NCBI RefSeq assembly: GCF_013415485.1
Contig: NZ_JACBXS010000010.1
Coordinates: forward strand, 48,126 to 112,125
Source of the DNA: Rhabdonatronobacter sediminivivens
Lineage (GTDB): Bacteria; Pseudomonadota; Alphaproteobacteria; Rhodobacterales; Rhodobacteraceae
Length of the DNA: 64,000 nucleotides
Direction: 5' to 3'
The notes under the pieces were generated by a model, which was given only the letters and a program-made list of their open reading frames with translations, was not told where the DNA came from and searched no databases. The translations under genes and the position numbers were made by a program. Every line of letters starts with the position of its first letter. Position 1 is the stretch's first letter. This document shows positions 17,115 to 25,489 of the stretch, piece by piece.

Positions 17115-18485
17115 ATGAGCGCCGATATCACGGCGAGGAAGCGCATCTGGGGCTGGTGGATGTTCGACTGGGCGAACCAGCCCTACAACACCCTGTTGCT
17201 GACCTTCATCTTCGGGCCGTATTTCGCCTCGGCCGTGGCCCCGGACCCGGTAAGCGGGCAGGCCATGTGGGGCTGGATGCTGGCGATCTCGGGCGTGGTG
17301 ACGGCGCTTTTCGCACCCGTTCTGGGTGCGATTGCCGACAATTCCGGGTACAAGCGGGTCTGGATCGCGGGCTGGTCCGTGCTTTACGTGGCGGGCGCGT
17401 TTTCGCTGTGGTGGGCGGTGCCGGGGGCGGATACGGGCACCATCCTGCTGATCCTGGTGGCCTTTGCCATCGGCATGGTGGGGCTGGAATACGGGATCGT
17501 CTTTACCAACGCCATCCTGCCCAGCCTTGGCAAGCGCGAGGATCTGGGCCGCATCTCGGGCAATGGCTGGGCGCTGGGATATATCGGTGGGCTGGCCTCG
17601 CTGGTCATCATGCTGCTGCTCCTGGCCGAGGATGAGGCCGGTGTGACCCTGATCGGCATCGAACCGATCCTGGGCCTGGACCCCGACGCGCGCGAGGGCA
17701 CACGCGCCGTGGGGCCGTTTTCGGCACTGTGGTATGTGATCTTCGTGATCCCGTTCTTCCTGTGGGTGCGCGAACCCCCAACCCCGCAGCAGGCCCCCGG
17801 CGCCATCCGCCGCGGCCTGGTCGAGCTGAAACACACCCTGCGCGCCCTCCCCGCGCGGCGCAGCCTCTTTGCCTATCTGGGCTCCTCGATGGTCTATCGC
17901 GACGGGCTGAACGGGATTTATGCCTTCGGCGGCATCTATGCCGCCGGGGTGCTGGGCTGGTCCATCGTCCAGATCGGCGTCTTCGGCATTCTGGCGGCGG
18001 CAGTCGGCGCGGTGGGCTGCTGGCTGGGCGGCAAGCTGGATTCCCGCCTGGGCCCAAAGCCCGTGATCATCGGCGCGATCCTGCTGCTGATCGCCGTCTG
18101 CACCATCATCGTGGGAACGGATCGGACCATGGTCCTGTTCCTGCCCGTAACGGCTGACTCCAACCTGCCTGACATCGCCTTCTACATCTGCGGTGCGCTG
18201 ATCGGTGTGGGTGGCGGCAGCCTGCAGGCGGCCTCGCGCACCATGATGGTCCGCCAGGCCAACCCCGAACGCATGACCGAGGGCTTCGGCCTCTATGCGC
18301 TTTCGGGCAAGGTGCTGTCCTTTGTCGCGCCGGGGCTGATCGCGCTGGCCACCATGATCACCGATGACCAGCGCCTGGGCGTCACCCCCCTGATCGGGCT
18401 TTTCGCGCTGGGGCTGGTGCTGCTACTGTGGGTCAAACCCGAAGGAGAACCCGAGTTCCGATGCGCGCCCCAACCCTCGGCCTGA
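17115..18485 (+). CDS. MFS transporter, UMF1/Atg22-like
   Basis: A 456-residue inner-membrane protein with about twelve hydrophobic segments. It opens with the family-typical WGWWMFDWANQPYNTLLLTFIFGPYF and has APVLGAIADNSGYKRVW between helices 2 and 3, the region equivalent to the MFS loop motif, plus a central cytoplasmic loop after residue 215. UMF1-family members are usually annotated as effluxers, and the substrate is unknown. It lies about 200 bp after the carnitine operon and the hairpin, so it is probably a separate unit. Its end overlaps the start of mepA by 25 bases, suggesting those two are co-transcribed. Confidence 0.88.
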   Translation: MSADITARKRIWGWWMFDWANQPYNTLLLTFIFGPYFASAVAPDPVSGQAMWGWMLAISGVVTALFAPVLGAIADNSGYKRVWIAGWSVLYVAGAFSLWWAVPGADTGTILLILVAFAIGMVGLEYGIVFTNAILPSLGKREDLGRISGNGWALGYIGGLASLVIMLLLLAEDEAGVTLIGIEPILGLDPDAREGTRAVGPFSALWYVIFVIPFFLWVREPPTPQQAPGAIRRGLVELKHTLRALPARRSLFAYLGSSMVYRDGLNGIYAFGGIYAAGVLGWSIVQIGVFGILAAAVGAVGCWLGGKLDSRLGPKPVIIGAILLLIAVCTIIVGTDRTMVLFLPVTADSNLPDIAFYICGALIGVGGGSLQAASRTMMVRQANPERMTEGFGLYALSGKVLSFVAPGLIALATMITDDQRLGVTPLIGLFALGLVLLLWVKPEGEPEFRCAPQPSA

Positions 18486-19351
18486 TCCTGGCCCTCATCG
18501 GCCTGCCCTTGCCGGCAGCGGCGCAGGCCCTTGCCAACCAGCTTTTCGGCGCGCATCAGGCGCCATCGCTCCAGACGCCGCAGGCCATCGGCTCCTACGC
18601 CAATGGCTGCGCCGCCGGGCTGGTGCGCCTGCCGGAAACCGGGCCCACATGGCAGGCCATGCGGCTCTCGCGCAACCGCAACTGGGGCCACCCCGAGGCC
18701 ATCGCCTATGTCCAGGACCTCAGCCGCACGGCCACGCAGATCGGGTGGCGCGGGCTCTATGTCGGCGATATCAGCCAGCCGCGCGGCGGGCCCATGACCT
18801 CGGGGCATGCCAGCCACCAGATCGGCCTGGACATCGACATCTGGATGCGCCCGCCGCACCGGCTGGATTTGTCGCGGGCCGAGCGCGAATCGCTCAGCTC
18901 GATCTCCGTGCGCAGCGCCGACCAGCGCAGCGTCACCTCGCACTGGACCCCGCAGCACCACGCGCTGCTGCGCGCCGCCGCGTCCGATCCGCGCGTGGAC
19001 CGCATTTTCGTCGCCGCCGCCGTGAAGCTGGAGATGTGCCGCACCGCCACCCGCGCCGACACGCCCTGGCTGCAACGCATCCGCCCCGCCGTGGGCCACA
19101 ACTACCACTTCCACGTGCGCCTGCGCTGCCCTGCGGGCTCCAGCGCCTGCCAGACCCAGTCCCCCACGGTGGCCGAGCTTTCCAACGGCGGCAATGGCTG
19201 CGATGACACGCTGCAATGGTGGGTCACCGACTTCCTGGACCCGCCCCGGCGCGAACGCACCGAACCCGCCCCACCCCGGCGACGCCATCCGCGCGAATTC
19301 ACCATGGCCGATCTTCCCGGGCAATGCGCTGGCGTGCTCAACTCCCCCTGA
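18461..19351 (+). CDS. mepA: Penicillin-insensitive murein endopeptidase
   Basis: A periplasmic zinc endopeptidase that cuts D-Ala-mDAP cross-links in peptidoglycan. The 296-residue product starts with a signal peptide (MRAPTLGLILALIGLPLPAAAQA) and carries the MepA zinc-site segments SGHASHQIGLDIDIWM near residue 113 and VGHNYHFHVRLRCP near 213. The C-terminus has a Pro/Arg-rich tail before PGQCAGVL. The ATG at 18461 follows GAAGGAGAA and lies inside the end of the MFS gene; it gives the signal peptide its proper N-terminus. Assignment to MepA is secure. Confidence 0.93.
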   Translation: MRAPTLGLILALIGLPLPAAAQALANQLFGAHQAPSLQTPQAIGSYANGCAAGLVRLPETGPTWQAMRLSRNRNWGHPEAIAYVQDLSRTATQIGWRGLYVGDISQPRGGPMTSGHASHQIGLDIDIWMRPPHRLDLSRAERESLSSISVRSADQRSVTSHWTPQHHALLRAAASDPRVDRIFVAAAVKLEMCRTATRADTPWLQRIRPAVGHNYHFHVRLRCPAGSSACQTQSPTVAELSNGGNGCDDTLQWWVTDFLDPPRRERTEPAPPRRRHPREFTMADLPGQCAGVLNSP

Positions 19352-19371
19352 TCCTCGGCGCCCCTGCCGGC

Positions 19372-19444
19372 GCGCGCCAGCGCGCCGCCCCGCCCAACGG
19401 GAGGGGTCGGATTTCCAATCCGCCCCCGACGGGCGGGAGCCCCC
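19372..19444. repeat. CCCAACGGGA...GACGGGCGGGAGCCCCC intergenic repeat, copy 1
   Basis: A GC-rich element after mepA. The left arm GCCCAACGGGA (19392-19402) and right arm GACGGGCGGGAGCCCCC (19428-19444) are identical to those at 39218-39228 and 39249-39265. Between them is a 25-base insert folding as GGGG-CGGATT / AATCCG-CCCC, unlike the insert of the other copy. CGCGC-rich sequence precedes both. Confidence 0.6.
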
Positions 19445-19486
19445 GCCCCCCGGCAACCACGCCTGAACCAACCACCGGAAAGCCCC

Positions 19487-19960
19487 ATGACCGAGTATTC
19501 CGACAGCTTCCTGAAACAGATCCTGAACCGCACCAGGGTCATTGCCATTGTGGGTGTTTCGCCCAATCCCGTCCGGCCCAGCTACTTCGTGGCCCGCTAC
19601 CTGAAGCTCAAGGGCTTTCGCATCATTCCGGTCAACCCGGGTCATGCGGGCAGCGAAATCCTGGGGGAAACCGTGCGCGCTTCGCTCTCCGAATGCCCGC
19701 CCGATGTGGATATGGTGGATATCTTTCGCCGCTCGGAACATGTGCCCGCATTGGTCGATGAAGCGCTGGAACATCTCCCCGGCCTGCGCACGATCTGGCT
19801 GCAGATCGGCGTCACCCACGCCGAATCAGCCAGGCGCGCAGGCGACCACGGCATCGACACGGTTCAGGACCGCTGCCCGAAAATGGAGTATCAGCGCCTC
19901 TTCGGCGAATTGCGGAGGGGGGGCGTGAATACCGGCATTATATCGTCAAGGCTGAGTTGA
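19487..19960 (+). CDS. CoA-binding domain protein (YccU-like)
   Basis: A 157-residue single-domain protein with a Rossmann-type CoA_binding fold. The glycine loop VIAIVGVSPNPVRPSYFVARYL (about residues 18-39) is followed by the second strand FRIIPVNPGHAGSEILGE, the DMVDIFRRSEHVP strand and the fourth motif IWLQIGVTHAESARRA. The terminal CPKMEYQRLF is conserved in the family. Such proteins resemble the CoA-binding domain of succinyl-CoA synthetase, but their biological role is unresolved. The gene stands alone between mepA and an AT-rich leader. Confidence 0.88.
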   Translation: MTEYSDSFLKQILNRTRVIAIVGVSPNPVRPSYFVARYLKLKGFRIIPVNPGHAGSEILGETVRASLSECPPDVDMVDIFRRSEHVPALVDEALEHLPGLRTIWLQIGVTHAESARRAGDHGIDTVQDRCPKMEYQRLFGELRRGGVNTGIISSRLS

Positions 19961-20236
19961 ATTCGAAAATTTCAACCATGGGTTGTTTTTTCGCGCAAAA
20001 TACGCCTGAATTCACACTCTGGAAACAGTGTATTTCTATGTTTTGACACATTCCCGGCATGTTTCACGCAGATTCTGATGCGAATTATGATAATCACAAC
20101 CGCTGGTTCTACCTTTGGCCGGGCTGCACACCAGCCCGGGTTCTGGTAGGGCTCCCGCCAGACCACCTGGCTGGGCCAGTGGGTCGTCAGATTCTCGGGA
20201 CCCAATGCGTTCCCGGATCGATCAGGGGAAGTGAAT
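19961..20236. other. AT-rich leader upstream of the Hint-domain gene
   Basis: This 276-base spacer is clearly more AT-rich in its first half than its surroundings. It includes the short inverted repeat ACACT-N8-AGTGT and a TTGACA at 20043-20048 that could be a -35 element, although no well-spaced -10 was found. The second half has GGGCT-rich inverted segments. No gene is visible. The composition suggests either a strong regulated promoter or recently acquired DNA. Confidence 0.4.
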
Positions 20237-21319
20237 ATGAGTGTGACCATTAATGACGCCATCGTGTTGAGCGCCGGAACGCCTGGCGTCAACACCCAGG
20301 CCCAGGGCCAGGCCTACGCCTTCGACAATGGCGATTTTGTCGAGGTGCTTGACGGGCTTGTGTTCGAAGGCAATCTTGAAGGCGAATCCATCGGACCGGG
20401 GGCCACGGTGGATATCAACGGCATGGAATTCACCCTGACCAATATCTACGATTTCTGGGCCCAGGGCACGACCATCAACCTCGAAACGCAGGAAGAGGCG
20501 CCGTTTCAAGGCCAGGCCATCGGCCTGCGCCTCGAAGACCCTGACGGCGCCCCCCTGAACCTGGTGGTCCCCGCCGACTCCCTGACCGACCCTGAGGCAG
20601 GCTGGACCGGCGACCCCATCAACACGCTCAACGTCTTCAGCCCGCCGACCGAGGAACTCTTCATCTATTCCTACGAACAGGAAGATGGCAGCTTTGCCAA
20701 TAAGCTTGGCAATGACAACGAAGTTGACATCCCCTGCTTCACCGCCGGCACCCTGATCGACACGCCGGATGGCGCGGTTGCGGTGGAAACGCTGCGCCCC
20801 GGTGATCTGGTGCTGACCCGGGACAATGGCTACCTGCCGCTGGCCTGGTGCGGACAGCGCAGCGTCGGCGCCGCAGAGCTGGCCACCAATGAGGCGATTG
20901 CCCCGGTCCTGATCGCCGCGGGCGCCCTGGGGGGCGGCCTGCCCGAACGCGCCATGCGCGTCTCGCCCCAGCACCGGATGCTGGTCACCGGCCCCCGCTC
21001 CGAACTCATGTTCGGCGAGCGTGAGGTTCTGGTCCCCGCCCTGCACATGATCGGCCTGCCCGGCATCACCCGTGACCATTCGGACGTGACCTATGTGCAT
21101 ATCATGTTCGAACGTCACGAGATCGTGCGCGCCGATGGCACCTGGAGCGAAAGCTTCCAGCCCGCCGACTGGGCGATGGCTGGCCTTGACGACAAGCAGC
21201 GCGAGGAAGTGCTGCAGCTATTCCCCGAGCTAGCCAGCAGCACAGGCCAGCGCAGCTTCGACAGCGCCCGCATGGTGCTCAAGGCGCATGAAGCCCGCGC
21301 CCTGCTCTCGGCGGCCTGA
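20237..21319 (+). CDS. Hint-domain (Hedgehog/intein-like) protein
   Basis: A 360-residue protein in two parts. Residues 1-160 are acidic, strand-rich and Gly/Asn-rich with no signal peptide, resembling secreted RTX-like or structural proteins of roseobacters. From Cys167 a Hint_2-type domain begins (CFTAGTLIDTPDGAVAVETL, then RPGDLVLTRDNG) and runs to VHIMFERHEIV near residue 295, with the block-B-like SPQHRML in between. A C-terminal tail of about 65 residues follows. Hint domains can cleave or splice peptide bonds, and the Cys at the block A position is retained. AGGGGA at 20224-20229 supports the ATG at 20237. Function is unknown. Confidence 0.8.
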   Translation: MSVTINDAIVLSAGTPGVNTQAQGQAYAFDNGDFVEVLDGLVFEGNLEGESIGPGATVDINGMEFTLTNIYDFWAQGTTINLETQEEAPFQGQAIGLRLEDPDGAPLNLVVPADSLTDPEAGWTGDPINTLNVFSPPTEELFIYSYEQEDGSFANKLGNDNEVDIPCFTAGTLIDTPDGAVAVETLRPGDLVLTRDNGYLPLAWCGQRSVGAAELATNEAIAPVLIAAGALGGGLPERAMRVSPQHRMLVTGPRSELMFGEREVLVPALHMIGLPGITRDHSDVTYVHIMFERHEIVRADGTWSESFQPADWAMAGLDDKQREEVLQLFPELASSTGQRSFDSARMVLKAHEARALLSAA

Positions 21320-21346
21320 GCGCAACAGCGCTTCAGTCAGGATAAG

Positions 21347-21376
21347 GGGCGGCGAGGTGACCTCGTCGCCCTTCTT
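21347..21376 (+). terminator. Probable intrinsic terminator after the Hint gene
   Basis: GGGCGGCGAGG pairs with CCTCGTCGCCC (one G-T) around a very short loop and is followed by TTCTT. It lies 28 bases after the stop codon of the Hint-domain gene. Confidence 0.6.
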
Positions 21377-21514
21377 CATGACCGGACGCCTGCCACAGGG
21401 CGGCGCGCATACCCCCCAACCAAACCGCGGCCATCATGGCGGGACTCTGGCCCGGCGCCCCCAAGGCGCCCCCAAGGCGCGCGGAGCGCTGACAGCCGAA
21501 GCCGGGGGATCGGC

Positions 21515-22441
21515 TCAGCCCAGTTCGGCCAGCCGCCGCTCCTGCCGCCGGATCAGGAAATCCAGCTCGGCCACCGCCTCGGACGAGAGTGCCTGGCCCG
21601 GCTTGCGCTGCGTGTCCGAGGCGATGATCCCCCGCCGCGCCAGCGTGTATTTCCGCGCCGCCAGCCCCACGCCCTGCTGCTGCTCATAGCGCACCAGCGG
21701 CAGATAGGCGTCAAACACATCCTGCGCGCGATCATGGTCCCCCGCCGCACTGAGGCGGCAGACCTGCACCATCATCTCGGGGTAGGCGAAGCCGGTCATG
21801 GCCCCGTCGGCGCCGCGGCGAATCTCTTCGGGCAGGAACATGCCGCCATTGCCGCACAGGATCGATACACGCCGCCGACCGGCAGCCTCGGCCTTGCGCA
21901 AGGTGGTGATCTTGGACAGCCCCGGCCAGTCCTCATGTTTCAGCATCACCACCGACGGATGCGCCTCGAAGATCGCGCCCAGCGTGGCGGGGCTGATGGT
22001 CACTCCGGTGACCAGCGGAAAATCCTGCAGGCACAGCGGCACATCCGGACCCAACGCCTCGACCACATGGCCGTAATAACCGATGATCTGCTCATTCGTG
22101 CGCAGGCTGCCGGGCGGCGCCACCATCACCCCGGCAGCCCCCATATCCATGGCCCGGAGTCCCAGGTCCCGGATCGCCGCCAGCCCCGGGGCCGAGACAC
22201 CGACAATCACCGGCATGTTCCCGGCCCGGGTCAGGGTCGCGCGGATGACACTCAGCGATTCCTCGGGCGTCAGCTTCGGTGCTTCGCCCATGACCCCCAG
22301 GATCGTCACGCCATCGGCCCCCGCATCGCGGTAGAAATCGATCATGCGGTCGATGCTGGCCATGTCCAGCGCGCCATCGGGGGCAAAGGGGGTTGCGGCA
22401 ATCACGAAGACCCCTTTGGTCTGCGGCGTGATCTGGGGCAT
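21515..22441 (-). CDS. Dihydrodipicolinate synthase-family aldolase/lyase
   Basis: A 308-residue class I aldolase of the DapA/NAL superfamily. The substrate-loop motif GVMGEAPKLTPEES lies near residue 48 and the Schiff-base lysine in VVMLKHEDWPG near residue 165; the barrel strand PLCLQDFPLVTG carries D-F-P where many members have YN(I/V)P. This change and the unusual C-terminus argue against true DapA. The true reaction is unknown; sugar-acid or hydroxy-proline-type lyases are options. The ATG at 22441 follows GGAGG. It lies 80 bp downstream of an acyl-CoA dehydrogenase on the same strand, probably in the same transcript. Confidence 0.85.
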   Translation of the reverse strand: MPQITPQTKGVFVIAATPFAPDGALDMASIDRMIDFYRDAGADGVTILGVMGEAPKLTPEESLSVIRATLTRAGNMPVIVGVSAPGLAAIRDLGLRAMDMGAAGVMVAPPGSLRTNEQIIGYYGHVVEALGPDVPLCLQDFPLVTGVTISPATLGAIFEAHPSVVMLKHEDWPGLSKITTLRKAEAAGRRRVSILCGNGGMFLPEEIRRGADGAMTGFAYPEMMVQVCRLSAAGDHDRAQDVFDAYLPLVRYEQQQGVGLAARKYTLARRGIIASDTQRKPGQALSSEAVAELDFLIRRQERRLAELG

Positions 22442-22522
22442 GGGGTCCTCCGGCTTTGTCATCATGGGGTGGGCATGATCCTTCACCGGGCGGCGCAGGG
22501 ATGCAAGCCCCGCCCCGGCCGG

Positions 22523-23674
22523 TCAGTAACTGCGCGGCATCCCCAGCACATGTTCGGCGATATAGGACAGGATCAGGTTCGTGGAAATCGGCGCCACCTG
22601 ATAGAGGCGGGTTTCGCGGAACTTGCGCTCGATGTCGTATTCCTCGGCGAAGCCGAAGCCGCCATGGGTCTGGACGGCGGCCTCGGCGGCCTCCCAACTG
22701 GCCTCGGCTGCCAGCATCTTGGCCATGTTGGCCTCGGCGCCGGGGTTCTCGCCGGCTTCATAGCGGCGCACGGCGTCGTGGACCATCAGTTCCGCCGCCC
22801 GCATCCGGGCGTAAGCCTGCGCGATGGGAAAGGCGATGCCCTGGTTCTGGCCGATGGGGCGGCCAAAGACCTCGCGCTCCTTCGCATAGGCGCTGGACTT
22901 GTCGATCAGCCATTTCGCATCGCCAATGCATTCGGCGGCGATCAGGATGCGTTCCGCGTTCATGCCGGACATGATGTAGCGAAAGCCGCGCCCTTCCTCG
23001 CCGATAAGGTTCTCGACGGGGATTTCCACATCGTCGAAGAACACCTCGCAGGTGGCGTGGTTCATCATGGTGCGGATGGGCGAAATCCGCATCCCGGCCT
23101 CGCGCGCCGCCTTCATGTCCAGAATGAATACCGACAGCCCGTCCGTGCGTTTGGCCACCTGATCCGCGGGCGTGGTCCGGGCCAGCAGGATCATCAGGTC
23201 CGAGTATTCGGCGCGGCTGGTCCAGATCTTCTGGCCGTTGACGATGTAGCGGTCCCCCTCACGCCGGGCAAAGGTCTTGATGGCGGGGGTGTTGGTGCCG
23301 CTGCCGGGTTCGGTCACGCCAAAGGCCTGCAGCCGCAGATCGCCGCTGGCGATGCCGGGCAGGTAGCGGGCCTTTTGCGCGTCGCTGCCGTGGCGCAGCA
23401 GCGTGCCCATGGTATACATCTGCGCATGGCAGGCGCCCGCATTCCCGCCCGAGCGGTGGATTTCCTCAAGAATCGCCGCCCCCGCCGACAGGCCCAGGCC
23501 GATCCCGCCATACTCCTCGGGGATCAGCGCGGCCAGATAGCCCTGCGCGGTCAGGGCGTCGACGAATTCCGAAGGATAGGCGCGCTCGGCGTCCAGTTTG
23601 CGCCAGTAGGCGCCCGGAAAATCCGCACAAAGCCGCGTCACGGCATCCCGGATATCCTGATGCATGTCGATCAT
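22523..23674 (-). CDS. Acyl-CoA dehydrogenase
   Basis: A 383-residue acyl-CoA dehydrogenase-family flavoenzyme. It has the FAD/substrate motif AFGVTEPGSGTNTPAIKT near residue 120, WTSRAEYSDLMILLART, the helix REVFGRPIGQNQGIAFPIA and the tetramerisation region VQTHGGFGFAEEYDIERKFRE; the catalytic segment reads YQVAPISTNLILSYIAE, so the base expected in the EGT loop is replaced by an APIS sequence, as in some acyl-CoA dehydrogenase subfamilies with the base elsewhere. The ATG at 23674 follows GGGAGG. Pairing with the DapA-like gene suggests a catabolic pathway that I cannot name. Confidence 0.88.
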   Translation of the reverse strand: MIDMHQDIRDAVTRLCADFPGAYWRKLDAERAYPSEFVDALTAQGYLAALIPEEYGGIGLGLSAGAAILEEIHRSGGNAGACHAQMYTMGTLLRHGSDAQKARYLPGIASGDLRLQAFGVTEPGSGTNTPAIKTFARREGDRYIVNGQKIWTSRAEYSDLMILLARTTPADQVAKRTDGLSVFILDMKAAREAGMRISPIRTMMNHATCEVFFDDVEIPVENLIGEEGRGFRYIMSGMNAERILIAAECIGDAKWLIDKSSAYAKEREVFGRPIGQNQGIAFPIAQAYARMRAAELMVHDAVRRYEAGENPGAEANMAKMLAAEASWEAAEAAVQTHGGFGFAEEYDIERKFRETRLYQVAPISTNLILSYIAEHVLGMPRSY

Positions 23675-23808
23675 TCTGTCATGCCTCCCTTTCTCCCGCC
23701 CCTGTGATACCCTCCCACCCCGGAAAAGACGAGGGCACCCCACGCCCATCATCTTGATTTTCCTGCCCCACGGCGTATTTACAAGGACACTGTCGGAAAG
23801 CAGGAAAC

Positions 23809-24261
23809 ATGATCCGATTTTCGCTCAAATGCCCGAATGACCACGGATTCGAAAGCTGGTTCCAGTCCGGTGAGGCCTATGAGAAGCTGCGCGCCGCCGG
23901 GCATGTCACCTGCCCCGTTTGCGCCAGCCCGGATATCGAAAAGGCGCTGATGGCGCCAGCCGTGACCACCGCGCGCCGCCAGCAAGCCCCCGAACCCGTC
24001 GCGTCTGACAACAGCGCCGTGCCCGTGGCCTCGGCCACGTCAGAACTCGAATCCCGCCTGCAAGCCCTGCGCGCCCATGTCGAGGCGAATTCCGATTATG
24101 TCGGCCGCGATTTCGCCACCCAGGCCCGCCAGATGCACCTGGGCGAACGCCCCGAACGCCTCATCCATGGCGAAGCCAAACCCGCCGAGGCCCGCGCCCT
24201 GCTGGAAGACGGCATCGCCATCGCGCCCTTGCCCTTCGTGCCCAGCCGCCGCACGAACTGA
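23809..24261 (+). CDS. DUF1178 family protein
   Basis: A 150-residue member of DUF1178, a family common in alphaproteobacteria with no assigned role. The N-terminus has a zinc-finger-like pattern (MIRFSLKCPNDHGFESWF, then HVTCPVCASPDIEKALMAPAV: Cys8, His12, Cys35, Cys38). The C-terminal helical half contains the conserved ANSDYVGRDFATQARQMHLGE and the GEAKPAEARALLEDGIAIAPLPF tail. It stands alone on the plus strand, divergent from the acyl-CoA dehydrogenase and about 100 bp upstream of the glutathionyl-hydroquinone reductase. Confidence 0.9.
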   Translation: MIRFSLKCPNDHGFESWFQSGEAYEKLRAAGHVTCPVCASPDIEKALMAPAVTTARRQQAPEPVASDNSAVPVASATSELESRLQALRAHVEANSDYVGRDFATQARQMHLGERPERLIHGEAKPAEARALLEDGIAIAPLPFVPSRRTN

Positions 24262-24363
24262 GCGCGCGGTTGCGCATCCGCAAACACGTCCTGCGCGGAC
24301 CCGCCAATTGCGCCCCCTGGTGCAACACATACCTTTGCGGCAACGCAAACGCAGGAGAATCAC

Positions 24364-25338
24364 ATGGGCAAGCTGGTCAATGGCGAATGGGATACCGGCT
24401 GGTATGACACGTCAAAAAGCGGGGGCGCGTTCCAGCGTGACACCTCGCGCTTTCGCAACTGGGTCACGGCCGATGGCAGCGCCGGCCCTTCGGGCGAGGG
24501 GGGATTCAAGGCTGAAAGCGGGCGCTATCACCTGTATGTCTCCTATGCCTGCCCCTGGGCGCACCGGACCCTGATCTTTCGCGCGCTCAAAGGGCTGGAG
24601 CCGCATATCGATGTCTCGGTCGTGCATCCGGACATGCTCACGGATGGCTGGGAATTCCGCACCGATTTCCCCGGCGCGACCGGTGACACGCTGTTCGGCC
24701 ATAGCTACATGCGCGAGGTCTACACCCGTGCGAAACCCGATGTCTCGGGCCGCGTGACGGTTCCGGTGCTCTGGGACAAGGACCGCAATACCATCGTGTC
24801 GAATGAATCGGCAGAGATCATCCGCATGTTCAACTCGGCCTTCGACAAGATTACCGGCAACACCGATGACTACTGGCCCGAGGCCCTTCGCGCAGACATC
24901 GAACCCGTCAACGACCGCATCTATGACACGCTCAATAATGGCGTCTACAAATCTGGCTTCGCCACCGCGCAAGCCGCCTATGATGATGCCGTCAGCGCGC
25001 TGTTTGACACGCTGGACTGGCTGGAATCCCGTCTGGCCGAGAACCGCTATCTGATGGGCGATCAGGTGACCGAGGCCGATTGGCGCCTGCTGCCCACGCT
25101 CTTGCGCTTTGATGCGGTCTATCACGGGCATTTCAAATGCAACCGCGCGCGGATCGTGGATTACCCCAACCTCTGGGCCTACACGCGCGAACTTTACCAA
25201 TGGCCCGACGTGGCGGCGACCTTCAACCTGGACCATGTGGTGCGCCACTACCATTACAGCCATGACACCATCAATCCGCACCGGATCATCCCCATAGGCC
25301 CCCGGCTGGATTTCAACGCCCCCCACGGGCGCGGCTGA
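24364..25338 (+). CDS. Glutathionyl-hydroquinone reductase (Xi-class GST)
   Basis: A 324-residue enzyme of the YqjG/PcpF/ECM4 group, which reduces glutathionyl-hydroquinones back to hydroquinones. The catalytic cysteine lies in YACPWAHRTLIFRALKGLE near residue 63, the hallmark CPWAHR. The thioredoxin-like domain continues to VPVLWDKDRNTIVSNESAEIIRMF, and the all-helical C-terminal domain contains LMGDQVTEADWRLLPTLLRFDAVYHGHFKCN, both typical of the class. A purine-rich GCAGGAG precedes the ATG. It may act in the same quinone-detoxification theme as the MhqO/MhqD-like pair at 32759-34326. It is followed by the second G-quadruplex hairpin and a terminator. Confidence 0.92.
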   Translation: MGKLVNGEWDTGWYDTSKSGGAFQRDTSRFRNWVTADGSAGPSGEGGFKAESGRYHLYVSYACPWAHRTLIFRALKGLEPHIDVSVVHPDMLTDGWEFRTDFPGATGDTLFGHSYMREVYTRAKPDVSGRVTVPVLWDKDRNTIVSNESAEIIRMFNSAFDKITGNTDDYWPEALRADIEPVNDRIYDTLNNGVYKSGFATAQAAYDDAVSALFDTLDWLESRLAENRYLMGDQVTEADWRLLPTLLRFDAVYHGHFKCNRARIVDYPNLWAYTRELYQWPDVAATFNLDHVVRHYHYSHDTINPHRIIPIGPRLDFNAPHGRG

Positions 25339-25352
25339 CCGACCCCAGCGCC

Positions 25353-25429
25353 CGCCTGCCCCCGCGGCCTGATCGGCGCGCGCGGGTGGGCGGGTGGGGC
25401 GCGTGTCGATCAGGCCGCGGGGGCAGGCG
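25353..25429. repeat. Long hairpin with a G-quadruplex loop, copy 2
   Basis: A perfect 23-bp stem joins 25353-25375 and 25407-25429. The 31-base loop begins with GCGCGCGC and holds GGGTGGGCGGGTGGG at 25384-25398, the same core as in copy 1 at 16948-16962, then GCGCG. The stem bases share no resemblance to those of copy 1. It starts 15 bases after a stop codon, as copy 1 starts six after one. Confidence 0.8.
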
Positions 25430-25436
25430 CGCATGT

Positions 25437-25470
25437 AAAAGGGGCCGCGCAGTCCGCGCGGCCCCTTTTT
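25437..25470. terminator. Bidirectional intrinsic terminator
   Basis: AAAA-GGGGCCGCGC, loop AGTCC, then GCGCGGCCCC-TTTTT: a perfect 10-bp stem with A- and T-tracts on either side. It sits between convergent genes (hydroquinone reductase and the membrane protein), so it can terminate both. Confidence 0.92.
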
Positions 25471-25489
25471 CCATAGTGTCACCCCCTGC

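Noticed and set aside
20043..20091. TTGACA with a downstream TATGAT as a sigma70 promoter
   Set aside because: The spacing of 37 bases is too long for one promoter, so only the -35-like hexamer is mentioned in the leader entry.
21734..23707. A 657-codon plus-strand open frame
   Set aside because: It runs antisense through the DapA-like and acyl-CoA dehydrogenase genes and is rich in Arg, His, Gly and Gln, typical of reverse reading of high-GC coding DNA.
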